This document shows, in pieces, positions 59,742-64,000 of a DNA stretch of 64,000 bases (positions are counted from its first letter, which is position 1; each line of letters opens with the position of its first letter). The DNA is from Thinopyrum elongatum (lineage: Eukaryota; Streptophyta; Magnoliopsida; Poales; Poaceae). The stretch covers positions 233,253,016-233,317,015 of the forward strand of contig CM022300.1 in the NCBI GenBank assembly GCA_011799875.1, written 5' to 3'. A program made the position numbers and the translations under genes. Under the pieces are notes generated by a model. That model searched no databases, was not told where the DNA came from, and saw only the letters and a list, made by a program, of their open reading frames with translations.

Positions 59742-61106
59742 TTAACTGTAAAATCTTCGGAGAAGATTCGCGTCCCATGGGCGCTCTGCTTCCTTGCCGG
59801 AATCATCCCTTTTGCGCGCCCTGGGCTTCTGCGCGTCGATGAGGTAATAGGAGTCGTTGCCTAAGGCTCTGCTGATGATGAAGGGGCCTTCCCAAGGGGC
59901 CGAGAGCTTGTGCTGGCCGGCTATTCGCTGGATCAGCCGATGCACAAGGTCTCCCTCTTGGAAGGATTGTGGCTTGACCTTCCGACTGTAGTAGCGGTGC
60001 AGGCTCTGCTGGTAGATGGCGGACCGGCTGAGTGCTAATAGCCGGCCTTCTTCCAGCAGATCGATGCCGTCTTCTCGTGCTTCCTTCGCCTCCGCCTCCG
60101 TGCACATGGTGACGCGAGGCGAGTCGAACTCGATGTCAGTTGGGATGACGGCCTCGGCCCCGTATACGAGGAAGAAGGGAGTGAAACTGGTTGATCTGTT
60201 CGGAGTGGTGCGGAGACTCCAGAGGACGGCTGGCAGCTCGTCGATCCAGCAGCCGGCCGAGCGCTCCAGCGGCTTGACCAGTCGGGGTTTGATGCCGGAT
60301 AAGATGAGGCCGTTTGCTCGTTCTACCTGGCCGTTTGACTGCGGATGGGCAACGGACGCTAAGTCTAGTCGGATGCCCTGCGTCGAGTAGAAACGGGCCA
60401 AGGCGCCTTTGGCAAAGTTAGTGCCATTGTCGGTGATGATGCTGTGTGGTACACCGTACCGGACGGTGAGATCCGCGATGAAGGTCACAGCAGTCGGACC
60501 ATTTAGTTTCTTGATTGGTTTTGCTTCAATCCACTTGGTGAATTTGTCCACGGCGACCAGCAGATGGGTCATGCCACCGCGTGCTGTCTTGAATGGGCCC
60601 ACCATGTCCAGCCCCCAGACGGCAAAGGGCCAGGTAAGAGGGATGGTCTTGAGTGCAGAAGCCGGCAGATGTTGCTTGGAGCTGAATTTTTGGCACCCCT
60701 TGCATTTCTTGACCAGATCCTTGGCGTCCTCCAAAGCAGTCGGCCAGAAGAAACCATGGCGGAAAGCTTTGGCGACAAGGGATCTGGAGGCCGCGTGGTG
60801 GCCGCACTCGCCTTGGTGGATGTCTCTGAGGATTGCCTTGCCTTTCTCTGGTTCAATGCAGCATTGGAAAACGTCAGTCACGCTGCGCCTGACAAGCTCT
60901 CTGTTTACTATCGTGTAAGCTCCTGCCCGGCGTTGCATCTGCCGGGCTGAGATCTCATCAAATGGCAGCTCTCCGCCTACCAGAAAGTTGAGGATGGGCT
61001 GCGCCCATAATGGTGCTTTGACTTCATCCACTGTCATTACGGTTACTGACACTAGGGCGGTTGGGTCTGGAGGTGGTGGGGCGGAGTAGGCCGCGTCTTG
61101 CTGCAT
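59742..61106 (-). CDS. pol: Integrase domain of the Tat pol (open frame, 454 codons)
   Basis: Encodes the enzyme that joins retroelement cDNA to host DNA. Residue numbering follows this open frame. An HHCC zinc finger lies at about 97-138 (DIHQGECGHH...CKGCQ). The catalytic core follows with D167 (GLDMVG), D226 (ITDNGT) and E262 (QVERAN), giving DD35E spacing. The C-terminal part contains the FLVYGAEAVIPTDIE segment common to plant Gypsy integrases and ends at a natural-looking terminus, DANLLRRFYS then TAA. The first codon shown is only the start of the open frame, not a real start: integrase is normally released from the Gag-Pol polyprotein. Upstream pol is in another frame, so a frameshift lies close to 61106. 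The domain itself has no internal stop and is the best preserved part of this copy. Confidence 0.93.
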   Translation of the reverse strand: MQQDAAYSAPPPPDPTALVSVTVMTVDEVKAPLWAQPILNFLVGGELPFDEISARQMQRRAGAYTIVNRELVRRSVTDVFQCCIEPEKGKAILRDIHQGECGHHAASRSLVAKAFRHGFFWPTALEDAKDLVKKCKGCQKFSSKQHLPASALKTIPLTWPFAVWGLDMVGPFKTARGGMTHLLVAVDKFTKWIEAKPIKKLNGPTAVTFIADLTVRYGVPHSIITDNGTNFAKGALARFYSTQGIRLDLASVAHPQSNGQVERANGLILSGIKPRLVKPLERSAGCWIDELPAVLWSLRTTPNRSTSFTPFFLVYGAEAVIPTDIEFDSPRVTMCTEAEAKEAREDGIDLLEEGRLLALSRSAIYQQSLHRYYSRKVKPQSFQEGDLVHRLIQRIAGQHKLSAPWEGPFIISRALGNDSYYLIDAQKPRARKRDDSGKEAERPWDANLLRRFYS

Positions 61107-61439
61107 TGTTGAAGTCCCCAGGATGGCCGCTGCAGCCCCCGGGCCGGGCTGTAGAGTCCCTGGGCCGGGTGCGACTGCCGCAGTCCCCGAGCCGCTTGCC
61201 GAAGTCCCCGGGCCGGCTGCCGCAGCCCCCAGGCCGGGTGCGACTGCTGCAGTCCTCGTGCCATTTGCCGCAGACCCCGGGCCAGCTGCTGCAACCCCCG
61301 GGCCGGGTTGTAGAGTCCCCGGGCCGGGTGCGACTATCGCAGTCCCCGAGCTGCTTGCCGAAGTCCCCGGGCCGGCTGCTGCAGCCCCCGGGCCGGTCCG
61401 ACTGCTTCAGGAGCTGCCGGCACGAAGATGGATTCTGAT
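61107..61439 (-). repeat. Repeat-rich linker between second RNase H and integrase
   Basis: Imperfect tandem repeats of about 24-27 bp (plus strand GTCCCCGGGCCGGCTGC and relatives) are arranged in a 159-bp supra-unit: 61141-61299 is repeated from 61300 to about 61395. Since 159 is 53 codons the duplication keeps frame. In the pol frame it gives Gln/Arg/Gly/Leu-rich repeats such as PARGLQQ and AARGLRQ. One copy has TAG (61334-61336) where the sister copy has CAG. Probably an unstructured spacer of variable length. Confidence 0.8.
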
Positions 61440-62722
61440 TCTGGGGAAGGCTTGATGGACGGCTTGCGGAGGCACTGAAGGGACACACCGGCTGGTATGG
61501 CTTGCCTGGTGGAGCAGATCCGTGCCAGGGCGTCTGCTTGCTCGTTGTTGGCCCGTGGCACGTGAAGGAATTCGCACCCATCAAAATATCCGCTGATCTA
61601 CTGGACGAGGAAGCGGTAGCTCACCATATTTGCATCCTAGGCGTCCCAGTCGCCGGACGACTGTTGGACCACCAAGTCCGAATCGCCATAGCACAGAATC
61701 CGGCGGATGCCAATCTCCTTGGCCAGCCGGAGTCCGTGTACTAGTGCCTCGTACTCGGCCACGTTGTTGGAGGCGGCAAAGTGGATTTGCAGCGTGTATC
61801 TGAGCTTATCGCCTTTGGGAGAGGTGAGGATGACGCCGGATCCCAAACCAGTGCGCATCTTCGAGCCATCAAAGTGCATCCGCCAATGAGTGGATTCTGG
61901 AGCTGGCGGCAGGTACTGGGTCTCGGCCCAGTCGACGAGGAAGTCGGCCAGTGCTTGGGACTTGATGGCGGCGCGAGGCTGGTAGAAGATGGTGTAGGGG
62001 GCCACCTCGATGGCCCACTTGGCCACTCGGCCCGATGCGTCTCTGCTGCCTATGATCTCCGCAAGCGGGGCGGTGCAGACGACCGTGATGGGATGCTCTT
62101 GAAAGTATGGCTTGAGCTTCTTGGCGGCAAAATGCACGCCATAGCACAACATTTGGTAGTGGGGGTAGTTCTGCTTGGAAGCTGACAGCACCCCACTCAA
62201 GTAGTAGACGGGCCTCTGGACCGGCAGCGCCTTGCCGTCCTCTTGGCGCTCTACCACCATAACTGTACTGACCACCCGGCTGGTGGCGGCGATGTAGAGA
62301 AGCATAGGCTCCTTGGCAGCCGGGGCGGCCAGGACGGGCGGCGTGGTCAACATCTTCTTGAGCTGGAGGAACGCCTCGTCCGCCTTGTCGTTTCGCTCGA
62401 AATGAGTGGTCTTTTTCATCAGCTGGTACAGGGGAAGAGCCTTCTCGCCCAGCCGACTGATGAAGCGCCTGATGGATGCCAAGCAGCCGGTGAACTTCTG
62501 AACGCCTCGCAGTTGGGTGGGCCTCTCCATCCTCTTGATGGCCTTGATCTTGACAGGGTTGCACTCTATGCCGCGCTCTGAGACAAGGAAACCGAGGAGC
62601 TGGCCGGCTGGCACTCCAAAGACACACTTCTCTGGGTTGAGCTTGATTTGAAAACGGCGCAGATTATCAAAAGTTTCCTTGAGATCTTCCAGGAGGGTAC
62701 CGCGCTTCTCTGTCTTCACCAC
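61440..62722 (-). pseudogene. pol: RT C-terminus, RNase H and second (archaeal-type) RNase H
   Basis: Continues the reverse transcriptase from the YVDDIVV motif (immediately upstream, about 62723-62745) through the RT thumb/connection (LNPEKCVFG, LLGFLVSERGIE) and the ordinary Gypsy RNase H (PPVLAAP, YYLSGVLS, HYQMLCYGV), in which typical catalytic residues look eroded. A second RNase H follows, with MHFDGS, NNVAEYEAL and YGDSDLVVQQ carrying the expected D-E-D residues, and later HVPRANNEQADALAR with the last Asp. Two RNase H domains in tandem mark the Tat/Ogre lineage. In-frame TAG codons at 61637-61639 and 61598-61600 fall inside the second RNase H. Confidence 0.88.
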
Positions 62723-63319
62723 AATATCGTCTACATAGACGTGGGCATTTCTGCCGAGTTGCTTGAGGAGGCACTTCTACATGCAACGCTGGAACGTGGC
62801 ACTGGCATTTCTCAAGCCGAATGTCATGGTCAGGTATCAGAAGGCTCCGAATGGTGTGATGAAGGCGGTCTTCAGGCGGTCGGTCGGACTTAACTTAATC
62901 TGGGGGTACCCCGAATAGGCATCCAAGAAACTCAACAGCTCGCATCCGGCTGTTGAGTCTATCACTTGGTCAATCCGAGGGAAGGCGAACGGATCCTTCG
63001 GGCAAGCTTTGTTGAGGCTGGTGTAGTCAATACACATGCGCCATTTATTGTTCTTCTTTAGTACAAGGACTGGGTTGGCTAGCCACTCTGGGAAGAATAC
63101 TTCCATAATGAAGCCGGCTGCTAGAAGCCGGGCTATCTCTTCACCAACAATTCCTCTCTTCTCCTCCAATAGGCAGCGGAGGGGTTGTCTGACTAGTTTT
63201 GCATCTGCTCTGACATGTAGCTTGTGCTCGGCAAAATCCGTCGGAACACCCGGCATGTCCTTTGCAGACCACGCAAAGATGTCCCGATTCTCACGGAGGA
63301 AATCGACGAGCTCACTTTC
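62723..63319 (-). pseudogene. pol: Reverse transcriptase, N-terminal and palm region
   Basis: Copies element RNA into cDNA. It contains the family hallmarks KNNKWRMCIDYTSLNKACPK and FLDAYSGYPQI (first catalytic Asp), then TFGLRNASATFQR and YVDDIVV (catalytic DD, intact). The frame is the same as the RNase H region, but TGA at 62837-62839 and TAG at 62777-62779 interrupt it between the two catalytic motifs. Confidence 0.9.
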
Positions 63320-64000
63320 CTATATGCTGTCAAGGTGAGCTCCTATGACAGCGAACTTCTCCGGGTGCTCTGGGTCCAATGATATCTTCTTGGTTTCTTT
63401 GGCCAGCTGGAAAGAGCCCTGAGCTTCTGACTCCTTGGGATCTGGCGATAGGTCCGGCTGCTTGCCAGCCATGGCCTCAACCCGGTCAAGGAGCCGCTTC
63501 TCGGCAGCAATCACAAGGGACTCGGCCAGCCGACTGCTGGCTGCAGCACACTCGGTAGACTTCTGGTAGTCGCCGGCTATGGTGATAATGCCCTTGGTGC
63601 CCGGCATCTTCATCTTGAGGTAGGCGTAGTGGGGGACCGCCATGAACTTGGCCAGAGCAGGCCGGCCAAGCAACGCGTGGTAGGGGCTCTCAAGGTCAAC
63701 CACCTCGAACCAGATTGGCTCTCGGCGGAAGTGACTCTTGTCTCCAAAGAGGACATCTATCTTGATCTTGCTGATTGGTGAGCAGGATAGGCCAGGCACA
63801 ATGCCATGGAAGACAGTCCGGCTGGGCTGGAGCTATTTCTCTTTGATGCACAACTTCTCCATGGTGTCGCGGTAGAGGATGTTAATGCTGCTACTGCTGT
63901 TTATCAGAATTCGGGAAAAACGGGCAGCTCGCTTCTCTGTTGCGAAGGTGGCATCCAACACCAGGGCATAGGAACCCAGAGAAGGCATCACCTCCGGGTG
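63320..64000 (-). pseudogene. pol: Aspartic protease region, partial at window end
   Basis: In the same frame as RT. The protease that cleaves Gag-Pol is recognisable from RILINSSSSINILYRDTM (codons about 63866-63916), followed by PSRTVFHGIVPG, IWFEVVDLESPYHALLGRPALAKF and a variable linker to RT. The catalytic triad position, normally DSG or DGG, reads NSS (AAC at 63899-63901), so the catalytic Asp is lost. In-frame TAG codons lie at 63833-63835 and 63320-63322. Gag and the protein start lie beyond the window. Confidence 0.85.

Larger units (their letters stand above)
53830..64000 (-). mobile_element. Tat-lineage Ty3/Gypsy retrotransposon, 3' part, degenerate
   Basis: Read leftward from the window end: protease, reverse transcriptase, RNase H, a second (archaeal-type) RNase H, a repeat-rich linker, integrase, a long 3' region carrying an antisense gene, PPT and 3' LTR. 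The order PR-RT-RH-aRH-INT with a large pol-to-LTR spacer is characteristic of the Tat/Ogre/Retand lineage. Grass members are known to carry an antisense ORF in this spacer. Gag and the 5' LTR lie beyond 64000. The copy is inactive: multiple in-frame stops, a frameshift before integrase and a mutated protease active site. Its left edge abuts the satellite in mid monomer without a TG terminus or recognisable target duplication, so the 3' LTR is truncated there. Confidence 0.92.

Noticed and set aside
60016..62581. Plus-strand ORFs opposite integrase, RNase H and RT
   Set aside because: Shadow frames of the well-supported minus-strand pol domains.

Overview
This window looks like plant heterochromatin, most likely from a grass (Poaceae). 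The evidence is a Tat-lineage Ty3/Gypsy retrotransposon with two RNase H-type domains and a spliced antisense gene (a known grass arrangement), a GC-rich base composition, and about 49 kb of satellite DNA. I cannot assign a species. I see no host single-copy gene, tRNA, rRNA or CRISPR array.

Layout. (1) 1-35865 and 40778-53829 are one tandem satellite with an 86-bp monomer, roughly 417 plus 152 monomers, all in the same orientation. Each consensus monomer carries a CACGTG palindrome (G-box), a GACGTC palindrome, a 9-bp-stem hairpin and an ACCCT/AGGGT mini-hairpin. The array has higher-order structure: an 8480-bp register at 1-15395, 4479/4565 bp at about 15.4-27.0 kb, 4587 bp at 28.2-34.4 kb, and 3.9, 4.75 and 1.7 kb registers in the right array. 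It also has local duplications, a recurrent 65-bp short monomer that lacks the G-box, a 32-bp inverted segment and one hyper-diverged patch. (2) 35866-40777 is a complete but non-autonomous LTR retrotransposon on the minus strand. It has LTRs of about 760 bp, inserted in the satellite with a perfect 5-bp target duplication (CGTTA). (3) 53830-64000 is the 3' part of a larger Tat-type Gypsy element, also on the minus strand and running off the right end. Left to right it holds a truncated 3' LTR, a plus-strand antisense gene with its own TATA box and about six exons, then pol read leftward from 64000 (protease, reverse transcriptase, RNase H, second RNase H, repeat-rich linker, integrase).

How the parts relate. 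The pol reading frame stays in register from 64000 to about 61.1 kb but carries at least seven in-frame stops and one frameshift. The protease active-site Asp reads as Asn, so the copy is dead, although the integrase ORF is intact with DD35E. The antisense gene is also broken, by five stops and about two frame slips. The small and large elements share LTR termini and a repeated module that resembles the sequence next to the 3' LTR. In the large element this module lies inside two introns of the antisense gene. This suggests that the small element derives from, and is mobilised by, relatives of the large one.

Limits. All alignments, period counts and identity estimates were made by eye. The 86-bp satellite could not be compared with any database.
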